A DNA stretch of 64,000 nt from Cyanobacteria bacterium SIG28. Its GTDB lineage: Bacteria > Cyanobacteriota > Vampirovibrionia > Gastranaerophilales > Gastranaerophilaceae. The translations under genes and the position numbers were made by a program. Shown piece after piece: positions 18,868 through 27,955 of the stretch. The notes below the pieces were generated by a model. It was not told where the DNA came from and did not search any database. It saw only the letters and a program-made list of their open reading frames with translations. The stretch lies in assembly GCA_015152525.1 (NCBI GenBank), contig SUTU01000001.1:101240-165239 (forward strand). The letters run 5' to 3'. How positions within the stretch are numbered: the stretch's first letter is position 1; every line of letters begins with the position of its first letter.

Positions 18868-19962
18868 ATGGTTAAACAAACAATTCTACACGATGAACAC
18901 GTTAAACTAGGCGCTAAAATGGTAGACTTTGCAGGTTGGCACATGCCGGTTCAGTACACATCTATCATCGAAGAACATAAAACAGTACGTGAATCTGTTG
19001 GATTGTTCGACGTATCCCACATGGGTGAAGTTATCGTCAAAGGTCCTGATGCTCTTAAATTCTTAAACAAATTAGTTCCTCAAGATATATCAAAGCTTAC
19101 TGACACTAAAGCTGTATACTGTCAATTAACCAACAATAACGGCGGTATAAAAGATGACTGGATTGTTTATAAGCTTAAAAATGAAGAATATTTAGTTATT
19201 GCAAATGCTTCCATGGTTGAACAGGATGTAAACTGGATTGCAATGAACAAAGGCGAGCTTAATGTTGATATTATAAATGAATCTCATAACTATTCAATGA
19301 TAGCAATTCAAGGTCCTAAAGCCTGCGATTTAATAAAAGATATTGGTGTTACTGAATTACCACCGTTTTTCTCAATAAAAGAAACCGAGCTTTTAGGTAA
19401 TATCGTATGGGTATCAAGAACCGGTTATACAGGCGAAGACGGTGTTGAAGTTATTCTAAAAAATAAAGATGCGGTTGAATTATGGAATACTCTCTTAGAA
19501 AAAGGTGTAACGTATGGTGTAAAACCTATTGGGCTTGGTGCTCGTGATACACTTAGATTGGAATCAGCAATGCCTTTATACGGAAATGACTTAGATGAAA
19601 ATACTTCACCTATAGAAGCTGGTTTGGGCTGGTCTGTTCCTAAAGACAAAACTGAAAATTATAATGGAAAAGAAACTATAACTAAGCATCGTCAAGAAGG
19701 TTACGCAAAAAAGCTTGTCGGGTTTAAAATGCTTGATAGAGGTATTGCAAGACATGAATACGAAGTTTACTTTAACAATGAAAAAATCGGTGTTGTAACA
19801 AGTGGTGGTGTTTCACCAACCAGAGGCGACAATATAGGTTTGGCTTATGTTAAAAATCTTGACAATTTAACTGTAGGCTCTACAATTCAAATTATGATAA
19901 GAGATAAATTTTATAATGCAGAAATTGTAAAAAAACCTTTTATCGAAAAAAGAAATAAATAA
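18868..19962 (+). CDS. gcvT: Glycine cleavage system T protein (aminomethyltransferase)
   Basis: The 364-aa tetrahydrofolate-dependent enzyme releases ammonia from the aminomethyl group on lipoyl-GcvH and forms methylene-THF. Motifs are typical: HVKLGAKMVDFAGWHMPVQY, GLFDVSHMGEV, SRTGYTGEDGVE, GLGARDTLRLESAMPLYG and the C-terminal barrel TSGGVSPTRGDNIGLAYV. The length fits the family. GGGGG lies 8 nt before the ATG. It starts an operon with gcvH (27-bp gap) and gcvPA. I see no glycine riboswitch in the 143-bp upstream region; a TTGACA near 18810 may be a -35 box. Confidence 0.97.
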   Translation: MVKQTILHDEHVKLGAKMVDFAGWHMPVQYTSIIEEHKTVRESVGLFDVSHMGEVIVKGPDALKFLNKLVPQDISKLTDTKAVYCQLTNNNGGIKDDWIVYKLKNEEYLVIANASMVEQDVNWIAMNKGELNVDIINESHNYSMIAIQGPKACDLIKDIGVTELPPFFSIKETELLGNIVWVSRTGYTGEDGVEVILKNKDAVELWNTLLEKGVTYGVKPIGLGARDTLRLESAMPLYGNDLDENTSPIEAGLGWSVPKDKTENYNGKETITKHRQEGYAKKLVGFKMLDRGIARHEYEVYFNNEKIGVVTSGGVSPTRGDNIGLAYVKNLDNLTVGSTIQIMIRDKFYNAEIVKKPFIEKRNK

Positions 19963-19989
19963 TTTTTTTAATAAAGGAGAACTGAAAAT

Positions 19990-20367
19990 ATGAAAGAGAA
20001 CATGTTGTGTACGAAAACTCATGAATATGCCCTAGAACTTGAAAACAACAAGTTTGAAATAGGGATTACAGATTATGCAATCGAACAATTAGGCGATATT
20101 GTATTCATTGAATTGCCTGAAGTTGATACAGAATTTGCAAAAAATGAAGTTTTTTCAACTATTGAATCTGTAAAAGCTGCTTCTGAAATATATATGCCTA
20201 TTTCCGGTAAAGTTATAGAAATTAACGAAGCAATTGTTGACAGTCCTGAATTATTAAATGACGAAGCATATGCTGACAAATGGCTTGTTAAAATTGAAAC
20301 AGAAGCAAATCAAGTAGAACTTGCTGATTTAATGGATTATAGTGATTACATAGAAGAAGTGAAGTAA
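19990..20367 (+). CDS. gcvH: Glycine cleavage system H protein
   Basis: The 125-aa lipoyl carrier shuttles the aminomethyl intermediate among P, T and L proteins. The lipoylation site is clear in FSTIESVKAASEIYMPISGKV (Lys of ESVKA). GITDYAIEQLGDIVFIELP and ELLNDEAYADKWLVKIE are standard family motifs. AAGGAG precedes the ATG. The stop overlaps the gcvPA start by 1 nt (TAATG), so the two are translationally coupled. Confidence 0.96.
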   Translation: MKENMLCTKTHEYALELENNKFEIGITDYAIEQLGDIVFIELPEVDTEFAKNEVFSTIESVKAASEIYMPISGKVIEINEAIVDSPELLNDEAYADKWLVKIETEANQVELADLMDYSDYIEEVK

Positions 20368-21605
20368 TGAAAAATTTTATAGCACATACTGAAGAAACAA
20401 GAAAAAATATGCTTAATGAGTTATCTTGCTCATCATTAGAGGATTTGTTCAAGCAAGTACCTATTAAATTTGAAAATTTTAATATGGAAAATCCATTAAG
20501 CGAATTAGAAACTCAAAAGCAAGTTAAAAATTTAGCTCGCAAAAACGGTACAGAGTACACATCATTCCTAGGTGGTGGTGTTTATAACAAATTCATACCG
20601 GCATGTGTAAATTATATTGCTCAAAGGTTTGAATTTCTAACTGCATACACACCGTACCAGCCGGAAATCTCTCAAGGAACATTACAAGTTATATATGAAT
20701 ACCAAACAATAATATCCAGATTGACCGGCATGGATATTGCTAACGCATCCATGTATGACGGTGCTTCAGCCTGTGCAGAAGCTATTCTTATGGCTCATAG
20801 GATTGCTCGTGGCAAAAAAAATACGGCTCTTGTTTCAAACAAAATCAATCCTGAATACAAGGAAGTTATAAAAACGTATTGTTGGGCACAAAATATTGAA
20901 CTTGAATGGTTTGATGAATTACCAAACGAGCACGAAAATTATTGCTGTGTTTTAATTCAAAATCCTGATTATTACGGTGAAATTGCTAATGTGGAAAAAA
21001 TTAATACAACATTAGTTGTTGTAGCAAACCTAAGTGCATTGTCAATAATAAAACCGCCACAAGAAGCAGATATTGTAGTAGGTGATATTCAACCGTTAGG
21101 TATTGCAATGTCCTACGGCGGACCTCATGCCGGATTTATGGCTTGTAAAGAGAGCTATATGCGTCAATTGCCAGGACGATTAGTCGGCAAAACACTTGAT
21201 GCTGACGGAAATACGGCATATACATTGACAATACAGACTAGAGAACAACACATAAAAAGAGAGAAAGCTACAAGCAATATTTGTTCTAACCAATCATTAA
21301 TCGCACTTTCTGCAACTTTGTATATGAGTTTGTTGGGTGAAGAAGGGTTTAGACAAACAGGTATAATATCTGCTCAAAATGCTCACAAATTGGCATATAA
21401 ATTAGTAGAAAAAGGTTATAAACTTCTTAATACAAACTTCTTTAATGAATTTGTTATTGAAGTTAATGATGCAGATAATTTCTTAGCTAAATTAAAAGAA
21501 CAAAATATTTTGGGCGGGATTAAATTAGATAATTCAAAAATTTTAGTTTCTGCAACAGAAATGAATACAGAAGAAGAGATTGAAGCATACATAAATGCTA
21601 TATAA
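20367..21605 (+). CDS. gcvPA: Glycine dehydrogenase (decarboxylating) subunit 1
   Basis: The 412-aa protein is the N-terminal half of the split P protein (GcvPA), which with GcvPB forms the PLP enzyme decarboxylating glycine. Motifs: FLGGGVYNKFIPACVNYI, YTPYQPEISQGTLQVIYEYQT, NASMYDGASACAEAI, YGGPHAGFMACKE, PGRLVGKTLDADG and REQHIKREKATSNICSNQ. It is somewhat shorter than the usual ~440 aa. GcvPB, which carries the PLP lysine, normally follows but is replaced here by a nucleoside transporter. GcvPB must be elsewhere for the pathway to work. Confidence 0.95.
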   Translation: MKNFIAHTEETRKNMLNELSCSSLEDLFKQVPIKFENFNMENPLSELETQKQVKNLARKNGTEYTSFLGGGVYNKFIPACVNYIAQRFEFLTAYTPYQPEISQGTLQVIYEYQTIISRLTGMDIANASMYDGASACAEAILMAHRIARGKKNTALVSNKINPEYKEVIKTYCWAQNIELEWFDELPNEHENYCCVLIQNPDYYGEIANVEKINTTLVVVANLSALSIIKPPQEADIVVGDIQPLGIAMSYGGPHAGFMACKESYMRQLPGRLVGKTLDADGNTAYTLTIQTREQHIKREKATSNICSNQSLIALSATLYMSLLGEEGFRQTGIISAQNAHKLAYKLVEKGYKLLNTNFFNEFVIEVNDADNFLAKLKEQNILGGIKLDNSKILVSATEMNTEEEIEAYINAI

Positions 21606-21616
21606 AAGGAGAGTTA

Positions 21617-22885
21617 ATGGATAGATTTGTAGGATTAATCGGGATAGTAACAATTTTTCTAATTTGTTTTGCGATGTCCAACAACAGAAAAGCTATAAAT
21701 TACAAAACTGTTGGAATGGGATTTTTATTACAAATCTCTTTGGCTATTTTTATTTTTAAAGTGCCAATTGGTCAAAAAATCTTCTTACTCATCGGTGAAT
21801 TTATCAGAAAAATCCTTGATTTTGCATATGAAGGCGGAACCTTTGTATTTGGCTCATTAATGAATAATGCAAGATTAACGGAACTTTTCGGAAATAATGC
21901 GAGTATTTTTGCTTTACAGCTAATTTGCTCAAGCATATTTATGATGGTTCTCGTTAACATTCTTTATTACTACGGAATAATGCAAAGAGTTGTAGCAGTA
22001 TTAGGTAAAGCTATGAACAAATTTATGCACGTTTCCGGTGCAGAAGCTTTATCAAATGTTGCAAGTGCTTTTGTAGGACAGATAGTAGCTCAAATTATGA
22101 TTAAACCTTATTTAGAAAAATTAACTCGCTCTGAACTACTTGCGTCAATGGCTGGCTCAATGGCTTGTATTTCCGGTGCAATAATGCCAATATATATTTC
22201 AATGGGGATCCCTGCTCATTACCTACTTGCCTCATCAGTTATGGCTGCGCCCGGTGCTTTAATATTAGCTAAAATTATATATCCGGAAACCGGTGAACCT
22301 GAAACAAGAGATAATATCAGAATTTCCAAAAGAAGAACTTTTGCCAATGTGTTCGACGGCATATCAAACGGCGCTTCTGAAGGTATGAAAGTTGCTATTA
22401 ATGTTGTTGCCATGATATTAGCATTAGTTGCATTAGTTGCTTTTATAGACTGGGTATTGGGTATTTCCGGCGGATTTTTATACAAATATATCCCTGGATT
22501 CTCGCACTTTACATTTTTACCGGATTTATCTTTGAAACTTATATTAGGTAAAATATTTGCAATATTTGCAGTTATTATTGGTGTACCATTGCAAGACGCT
22601 TCAACAGTCGGTGCTTTAATGGGTACAAAATTAGTACTTAACGAAATGGTTGCTTATGTACAATTATCTCAAATAACTGATTTAATAACACCTAAAAGCT
22701 TCATGATTGCAAGTTTTGCACTTTGCTCTTTCGGGAATTTCGGCTCAATAGCAATTCAAATAGGCGGTATCGGTGAACTTGCTCCAAATCAAAGAAAAAA
22801 TTTAGCTAGACTTGGTGTGAGGGCCTTGATTTGCGGAACTTTAAGTTGCTATTTATCAGCCGCAATTGTTGGTGTGTTGTTGTAA
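21617..22885 (+). CDS. Concentrative nucleoside transporter (NupC/CNT family)
   Basis: The 422-aa inner-membrane transporter has about ten helices. Family motifs include LQLICSSIFMMVLVNILYYYGIMQRVV, ASAFVGQ, MACISGAIMPIYISMG and GSIAIQIGGIGELAPNQRK. CNT carriers import nucleosides with a proton or sodium gradient. It starts 11 bp after gcvPA with AAAGGAGAG before the ATG, so it is probably cotranscribed with the glycine cleavage genes. The pairing may reflect one-carbon/purine salvage logic, but that is inference. Its 3' end overlaps a minus-strand gene by 30 bp. Confidence 0.92.
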   Translation: MDRFVGLIGIVTIFLICFAMSNNRKAINYKTVGMGFLLQISLAIFIFKVPIGQKIFLLIGEFIRKILDFAYEGGTFVFGSLMNNARLTELFGNNASIFALQLICSSIFMMVLVNILYYYGIMQRVVAVLGKAMNKFMHVSGAEALSNVASAFVGQIVAQIMIKPYLEKLTRSELLASMAGSMACISGAIMPIYISMGIPAHYLLASSVMAAPGALILAKIIYPETGEPETRDNIRISKRRTFANVFDGISNGASEGMKVAINVVAMILALVALVAFIDWVLGISGGFLYKYIPGFSHFTFLPDLSLKLILGKIFAIFAVIIGVPLQDASTVGALMGTKLVLNEMVAYVQLSQITDLITPKSFMIASFALCSFGNFGSIAIQIGGIGELAPNQRKNLARLGVRALICGTLSCYLSAAIVGVLL

Positions 22886-23152
22886 AACGCCAACATTATT
22901 TTCCATAGTCAAAACATCCTCTTTAATTTGCAAAACTTTGTCTTGCGCTATTGTTAACATATTAATGTAATTATTGCGTTCTTCACTTAACTCTATAAGC
23001 TGTTTTTTTGTCAAATTGCATTCAATTGATGTAATATCTTTTTTTAAACAAAATTCTTTAGTTAAATTAATGATGCTTTCAAGCATTACTAATTTATCAA
23101 AAGTCCTTTCAAAATCAGACATAATAGTACAATTATTATGCTTTTTACGCAT
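22856..23152 (-). CDS. Small helical protein, unknown function
   Basis: The ORF track starts this at 23164, but GGAGGT lies 4 nt before an internal ATG at 23152, so I choose MRKKHNNCTIMSDF as the start (98 aa). The product is highly helical with heptad-like spacing through residues ~10-85 and ends CGVLQQHTNNCG-like. It resembles small coiled-coil flagellar/FlgN-like or chaperone proteins only in general character. It overlaps the end of the convergent nucleoside transporter gene by 30 bp. Confidence 0.65.
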   Translation of the reverse strand: MRKKHNNCTIMSDFERTFDKLVMLESIINLTKEFCLKKDITSIECNLTKKQLIELSEERNNYINMLTIAQDKVLQIKEDVLTMENNVGVLQQHTNNCG

Positions 23153-23243
23153 AACTACCTCCATACTTTTTCTTAATTCCCACTATATTATATAGTATAG
23201 CAGGAGTATGGAAATTTTTATTAATATATTTTCCAATTAACAA

Positions 23244-24338
23244 TTATTTACATGACATAAATGCATTCAAATACGTTATTAATTCGTTAAAATTAACTGA
23301 ATTAGGGGTTTTCATCCGATTTTTAAGATATTCGTCAATTGTAGATAATATTTCTAAAAAAGTAACTTCACTTATATTTTTCTCAATATAATCACCATAT
23401 ACATTCAAAAGATAGGCAAATGTATCTTCGCCATTATGCATTTTAATTTGTATCATTGCATTTTTTATTGCAGGATTTTCAAAGTTTATGTTAATTATGT
23501 CAAAATACATCTTTGCACTTTTAAGTAAATCTTGCATTATATTTTCTGCTGACGAAAATTCCAACAAAGTTTCGCAATAATTAACAAAATATTCATACAA
23601 ACGAGTCAAATCAAATTCTTTAAAGCTAAACTTGGTTATAAAGAAATCTTTAAAAAACAATTCTATATCATTTTGAGAATTTTTAAAGACTTTTTTAAAT
23701 TTCATCCAGTTATCCAGTTGATTGTATTGTTTTAGATAATCTTCTATCAAAGATATTTGATTTAATTTTCTGATAGATTTATTTAATGTCAAATATAATT
23801 CTCTTGGGTTTACATTATCGGTTTCAACAAGCGTTACGGAAATTTTTTGCAACATTTTAAAAATAACCGATGCAGACAGATTTTCTTCCTTTATCTTTAA
23901 CCAAAAACCGTGCAACAGCTTAAACATGCTTGTAGCCTTTTCTTTACCGGAAAGACGTTCGCCAAAAATTATTTTATCATATACTTTTTGACTTTCAGGA
24001 TCCAAACGCAATTTTGCCTTATCGCCACTTAAAAGATATTTAGAACGAATTGTTTGAATAGCATATTCATTTTTGGCAGTAGTTTTTTTATAACATTCAC
24101 AAATTGCGTGCAACAATAGAGATAACGATAAAAGGCGTCTTAAACCGTCAATAATAAGGTATCTGTTAGAAGTTAGTTCTGAAACATATAAAATACCCAA
24201 ATCAATTTTTCTTGTAAACTGTTCGTCTTCAGATAACAAATCCAAGAAGTCAACAAGTTCACCCTCAACATTTGCAACTTCTAATGAATGTATATTTTCA
24301 ACAGTATTTAAAAATTCAAGTAAATTTATAACTTCCAT
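23244..24338 (-). CDS. DUF262 (GmrSD N-terminal)-like protein, divergent
   Basis: The 364-aa protein has YLIIDGLRRLLSLSLLLHAI at ~57-77, closely matching the DUF262 signature DGQQR(L)TT, and a later RELYLTLNKSIRKLNQISLIEDYLK matching the 'iFe.lN.rG..L' helix. DUF262/ParB-like domains occur in GmrSD type IV restriction and related anti-phage enzymes, where DGQQR supports nucleotide binding. Here the Gln pair is Leu-Arg, so NTP-dependent cleavage may be altered. No C-terminal HNH (DUF1524) is visible. It follows the winged-helix gene by 2 bp, so the two form an operon. It sits among housekeeping genes rather than in the defence island. Confidence 0.65.
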   Translation of the reverse strand: MEVINLLEFLNTVENIHSLEVANVEGELVDFLDLLSEDEQFTRKIDLGILYVSELTSNRYLIIDGLRRLLSLSLLLHAICECYKKTTAKNEYAIQTIRSKYLLSGDKAKLRLDPESQKVYDKIIFGERLSGKEKATSMFKLLHGFWLKIKEENLSASVIFKMLQKISVTLVETDNVNPRELYLTLNKSIRKLNQISLIEDYLKQYNQLDNWMKFKKVFKNSQNDIELFFKDFFITKFSFKEFDLTRLYEYFVNYCETLLEFSSAENIMQDLLKSAKMYFDIININFENPAIKNAMIQIKMHNGEDTFAYLLNVYGDYIEKNISEVTFLEILSTIDEYLKNRMKTPNSVNFNELITYLNAFMSCK

Positions 24339-24340
24339 TA

Positions 24341-24991
24341 CTACTCTGATAAAATAAATCCGCCTGACGGAACATTCTTTAATTTATCACCTTCAATTTT
24401 TGCTCTCAAATTTTTTATATATTTATAAACATAATCTCTTGGTAATTCTAACAATTCTGCTAAATCTTTAGCAAAAACAGTTTTATTTATATTATTCAAG
24501 AAGTATTCAAAAACCAACTGTTCTCTATCTGTCAAAGATTTTTTCAAAACAATATTTATTTCGTTCTGAGAAGAAAGCTCTTGAGCTTTGTTTATTAAAG
24601 AGTCTTCTTTTACTGCTTCTACTAATTTATCAGATTTTTTATCTGTTTTAAGAGCTTTGTTTACAATACTTTTAATAGACTCTTCCTTCTTAGGAGATTT
24701 TTTAGCAATAGAACTATCTTCAACCATTTCCTTTTTAGATATAGAAAAAGGAGTATGTGAAATTTGTCTTTCACGCTTAAAAGCACGCTCTGCAATGGCA
24801 GAAAATCCATCACTTATATTGTGATTAGTGTTTGAAGAAGTGCCTTTTGACATAACAATATCAACCAAATCATTGGTTGGCTTACTCTCTTCAACTGATT
24901 TTCCTAATCTTGCTGCAAACTCTTCGAGCGTAATTTTTTCCAAAGAACTTCTCCACTGTCTAATTTCTTCCTTTGTCAAATAATTAGGCAT
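24341..24991 (-). CDS. Winged-helix DNA-binding protein paired with DUF262-like gene
   Basis: The 216-aa protein has an N-terminal helical segment (LTKEEIRQWRSSLEKITLEEFAARLGKS), a long charged linker rich in Lys, Glu and Ser (~60-145), and a C-terminal ~65-residue winged helix (LTDREQLVFEYFLNN...KYIKNLRAKIEGDKLKNVPSGGFIL). The end resembles the OmpR-type wing, 'LR.Kie....i...gGf.l', but no receiver domain is present. AGGAGAAGAAG precedes the ATG, with TATCAT as a possible -10. It is probably a regulator or targeting partner of the gene 2 bp downstream. Confidence 0.7.
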   Translation of the reverse strand: MPNYLTKEEIRQWRSSLEKITLEEFAARLGKSVEESKPTNDLVDIVMSKGTSSNTNHNISDGFSAIAERAFKRERQISHTPFSISKKEMVEDSSIAKKSPKKEESIKSIVNKALKTDKKSDKLVEAVKEDSLINKAQELSSQNEINIVLKKSLTDREQLVFEYFLNNINKTVFAKDLAELLELPRDYVYKYIKNLRAKIEGDKLKNVPSGGFILSE

Positions 24992-25119
24992 TCTTCTTCT
25001 CCTATAATAACCTATGATAGTCTAACTTAATTCCCCTAACGGATTCCTTATATATAATGTATCACAAAATTTTTAAAATAAACCAAAATATTTCGTGATG
25101 TAAAGATTTTTTTCAAAAT

Positions 25120-25722
25120 TTAACTTTCCTGAACAATTCGCCCCGGTAAATTATTTTGCTTAAGCGTATATAAAAGCGCCTCAGCACTATTTTTGTTTTT
25201 AAAAATCCCTACCTGTAACGTGTAATTATTAGCACCAATACACTTTACAATCGGGTTAAGATTTGCTCCGGTCTCAATTATTATATCTTTAGCAACTTTA
25301 GCTTGTTCTGCGGTTGTATAACTGCCGATAAAAACCTTATAAATAGCATCTTCAGTTACATTCTTGTTATCCTCAGATGAAACATTATCAATACTGGCTG
25401 ATGATAGCGGTTTTAAATTATTCTCGGTCTTATTATCAACATCCTCGGGATTTTTCATCATTTCTGAAAAAGAACGCCCTTGATCTTCTTCCTGAATCAT
25501 CGCTAACCGGCTGTCAACATTATTCTTTACTTCTTTAATACTTTCTTCTGATTGTTCTTGTTTATAATCACCAATAGAAACATCTACGGTTGGTGTAAAT
25601 GATTTTATTATAAACGTAAACACTAACAACATTCCAAAAAAGGATACAATAAACAATTTTAATAAATTGTAATCCTTTTTAGAACTTTTTTTCATATATT
25701 TTTTATAACCTTGACTGGCCAC
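25120..25722 (-). CDS. SPOR-domain membrane protein
   Basis: The 200-aa bitopic protein has a short cytoplasmic Lys-rich tail (~1-18), one membrane helix (~20-42, LLKLFIVSFFGMLLVFTFII), an acidic linker, and a C-terminal SPOR domain (~125-198, YKVFIGSYTTAEQAKVAKDII ... YTLQVGIFKNKNSAEALLYTLKQ). SPOR domains bind denuded peptidoglycan at the division septum. The start overlaps the DUF366 stop by 1 nt. It is the last gene of the HEAT-queC-DUF366-SPOR operon. Confidence 0.85.
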   Translation of the reverse strand: MASQGYKKYMKKSSKKDYNLLKLFIVSFFGMLLVFTFIIKSFTPTVDVSIGDYKQEQSEESIKEVKNNVDSRLAMIQEEDQGRSFSEMMKNPEDVDNKTENNLKPLSSASIDNVSSEDNKNVTEDAIYKVFIGSYTTAEQAKVAKDIIIETGANLNPIVKCIGANNYTLQVGIFKNKNSAEALLYTLKQNNLPGRIVQES

Positions 25723-26276
25723 TATACACCTCTAACTTTTGTGCTCGCTAAAACTATATCTTCTAACTCTTCACTATAACGTTGCATTACTTCTTGAGCA
25801 AATTCCTTAATATCAACAATTTCTAATTCACTTGTTAAACCTGATGCTTGAACGGGAGCACCTTCGGAAATTATATTAAGCCCTGTATGAATTAATACGG
25901 AAGTAGTGGATTTGGTTGCAATTGAAACCGATAATTTACGATTATTTATCATCAAATCATCACCATTTCTAACAACAAAAACACCTCTTTTCTCAAGACT
26001 TTCTTTTATTACGGTAATCAGCAAGCGCTGTCTTAATACACCTTCCACAAGTCCTAACCCAAATTGCTCAGAAATAAAGCTTAGCATTGATTTACTATAA
26101 ATCGGTTCATTATTAATCACGTCTTCAATATCAACCATTTCGGTTAATTTTACTTCGCACTCACCTACAAAAGCTACAACGGAATCACCTTGGATTTTAA
26201 AATTTTTATAAATCCAATGAGGTGCTAACTGTGAACCTATATATTTTATCTCTTCATCAATAAACTTAGTTTTCAT
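25722..26276 (-). CDS. DUF366 family protein
   Basis: The 184-aa protein matches the conserved pattern of DUF366 (COG2029): KFIDEEIKYIGSQLAPHW, QGDSVVAFVGECEV, MVDIEDV, LRQRLLITVI, RNGDDLMINNRKLSVSIAT and SVLIHTGLNI. The family is uncharacterised, with invariant Asp, His and Lys residues suggesting an enzyme. Its start overlaps queC by 11 nt and its stop overlaps the SPOR gene by 1 nt. The tight coupling to queC suggests, but does not show, a role in preQ0/queuosine metabolism. Confidence 0.8.
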   Translation of the reverse strand: MKTKFIDEEIKYIGSQLAPHWIYKNFKIQGDSVVAFVGECEVKLTEMVDIEDVINNEPIYSKSMLSFISEQFGLGLVEGVLRQRLLITVIKESLEKRGVFVVRNGDDLMINNRKLSVSIATKSTTSVLIHTGLNIISEGAPVQASGLTSELEIVDIKEFAQEVMQRYSEELEDIVLASTKVRGV

Positions 26277-26946
26277 TTTCCCCGAATAATATATTTATGT
26301 AATAATCGCAATTATTTTCACTCAAAGCCTTTTTTAAATGATAGCAGGACTCACATTTACCGCAATGTTTTTTGCCTGAATGGTAACAACTCCTTACTAA
26401 TTCTAACGGCATTGACTCCTCGACTGCAATTTTAACTATATCACTCTTGGTGTAATTTATCAAGGGGGCAACAACCTTTGGCTTTGCTAATGTTGAAGTT
26501 TCGAATAATTTTGAAACCTGCATCCTAAACTCTTCCGTATTGTCAGGAAAATTTACACCTTCTTCTTTATTTGCACCATACAGAATATAGTTATATCCAA
26601 ACGAATCGCAAAAAGCTGCAGCTATATTTAAAAACAAGGCATTTCTATTTGGAACCCACACCATCTGGGCACTTTTTGATGTTTCAAAATCCTTCTCAGG
26701 AATATTTTCACCAGAAACCAAAGCTGTTTTGGTTATGTTTTTCAACCAATCCAGTTTGATAACTTTATGTTCAATATTGTAATACTCACAGATTTTCTTT
26801 GAAGCTATAATTTCTTCTTCTACAGACTTTTGACCGTAATCAAAAGTTATGGCTAACTCTACATTATAATCAGTCCTTTTTTGCGCAAAACCAAGAGCAA
26901 CAAGCGAATCTAAACCACCGGACATAAGTATAACTGATTTATTCAT
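26266..26946 (-). CDS. queC: 7-cyano-7-deazaguanine synthase
   Basis: The 226-aa ATP pyrophosphatase-type enzyme converts 7-carboxy-7-deazaguanine to preQ0 on the queuosine path. It has the PP-loop SVILMSGGLDSLVAL, the YGANKEE motif, and the zinc-binding cysteines in CYHSGKKHCGKCESCYHL. Length fits the family. Start and stop both overlap neighbours (8 bp with the HEAT gene, 11 bp with DUF366). Other queuosine genes (queD, queE) are not in the window. Confidence 0.95.
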   Translation of the reverse strand: MNKSVILMSGGLDSLVALGFAQKRTDYNVELAITFDYGQKSVEEEIIASKKICEYYNIEHKVIKLDWLKNITKTALVSGENIPEKDFETSKSAQMVWVPNRNALFLNIAAAFCDSFGYNYILYGANKEEGVNFPDNTEEFRMQVSKLFETSTLAKPKVVAPLINYTKSDIVKIAVEESMPLELVRSCYHSGKKHCGKCESCYHLKKALSENNCDYYINILFGENEN

Positions 26947-27895
26947 CTTCTACCTCATATTCGTTTATTAAATCTTGCGCCTCAGACTTTAAAAATTCAC
27001 TATAAATAGGTAACTCAATAACTTCGTCTAAAATATCACGCCCAATCAGATTATAAAGAGCTATTAACGCATTTTTCTTAACTTCATCATCTTCGTCATT
27101 CAAACAAGGCTTTATTAAACTTGCCGCTTCGTCATCTTCGCTATTCATAATAGCCTCTATTGCATTTATACGAACCATTGGTGAAGAATCCATTAAAGAA
27201 TTTTTTAACGCTTTTATAACCTTTTTATTATTAAAATTTAACTTACCCAAAGCCTCAACGATTTTTTCTTTAAGAAACGAAAATTTATCCAAGAAGCCTT
27301 GCTTTGACTCAAGTATAGCAACCAAGGGATCTATTGCACTGGTATCACCAAGCATACCTAATGCAAAGGTTGCGGATTCTTTTAAATAAACAGATTTTTC
27401 TTCTTCGTCTTCCACAAGATTTATTAGCGGTTTAACCGCATATCTATCGCCAATACGACCAAGCGCATCTGCACAAGCTAAACGAACTTTATAATTTTCA
27501 TTCTTATTATTTAAACAAGCTAACAATGATGACACAGTCGAGTAATCTTTGTAATTCGAAATCGCTTTTGCACACATTGCACGAACATTTATCAAACTAT
27601 CAATATCATCACCTTCATTTGTATTTGTTTTTATCAGAAGCATATCTAATAAAATATTCAGGGTAGAAGTCGCTCGATGCGCATCAGTATACTTTATAAC
27701 CTGAATTAATATCTCAGGATCCTCAATACTTAAAAGCATATAATTGTATATACTAATTAAGTCAGTTGAATCATAAAACTCTTCCAAATTTGCAATATTT
27801 TTACAAATCGCTGGAACAGACTCCCTACCAACCCCACAGCTCTCTAATATAGAATTGTAATCTAAAACTTTATTATCCACAAAATTACAATACAT
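26939..27895 (-). CDS. HEAT-repeat protein
   Basis: The protein has five or more HEAT/PBS-lyase-like repeats across residues ~80-280, for example YKVRLACADALGRIGDRYAVKPLINLV, ESATFALGMLGDTSAIDPLV and PMVRINAIEAIMNSEDDEAA. These scaffolds bind proteins or, in cyanobacteria, phycobilin lyase substrates; no lyase role is expected here. The ORF track starts at a TTG at 27991, which overlaps a divergent promoter. I prefer the ATG at 27895, with GGAAG 8 nt upstream; 27949 is an alternative. It heads the queC operon. Confidence 0.8.
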   Translation of the reverse strand: MYCNFVDNKVLDYNSILESCGVGRESVPAICKNIANLEEFYDSTDLISIYNYMLLSIEDPEILIQVIKYTDAHRATSTLNILLDMLLIKTNTNEGDDIDSLINVRAMCAKAISNYKDYSTVSSLLACLNNKNENYKVRLACADALGRIGDRYAVKPLINLVEDEEEKSVYLKESATFALGMLGDTSAIDPLVAILESKQGFLDKFSFLKEKIVEALGKLNFNNKKVIKALKNSLMDSSPMVRINAIEAIMNSEDDEAASLIKPCLNDEDDEVKKNALIALYNLIGRDILDEVIELPIYSEFLKSEAQDLINEYEVEDE

Positions 27896-27955
27896 CAAAC
27901 AACTTCCAAAATCAAACAACACAAGGGTTTTAAGAGCATAAAATAACATTTTTCT

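Noticed and set aside
18759-18944. 61-aa minus-strand frame upstream of gcvT
   Set aside because: It overlaps the gcvT promoter region and start; no supporting signals.
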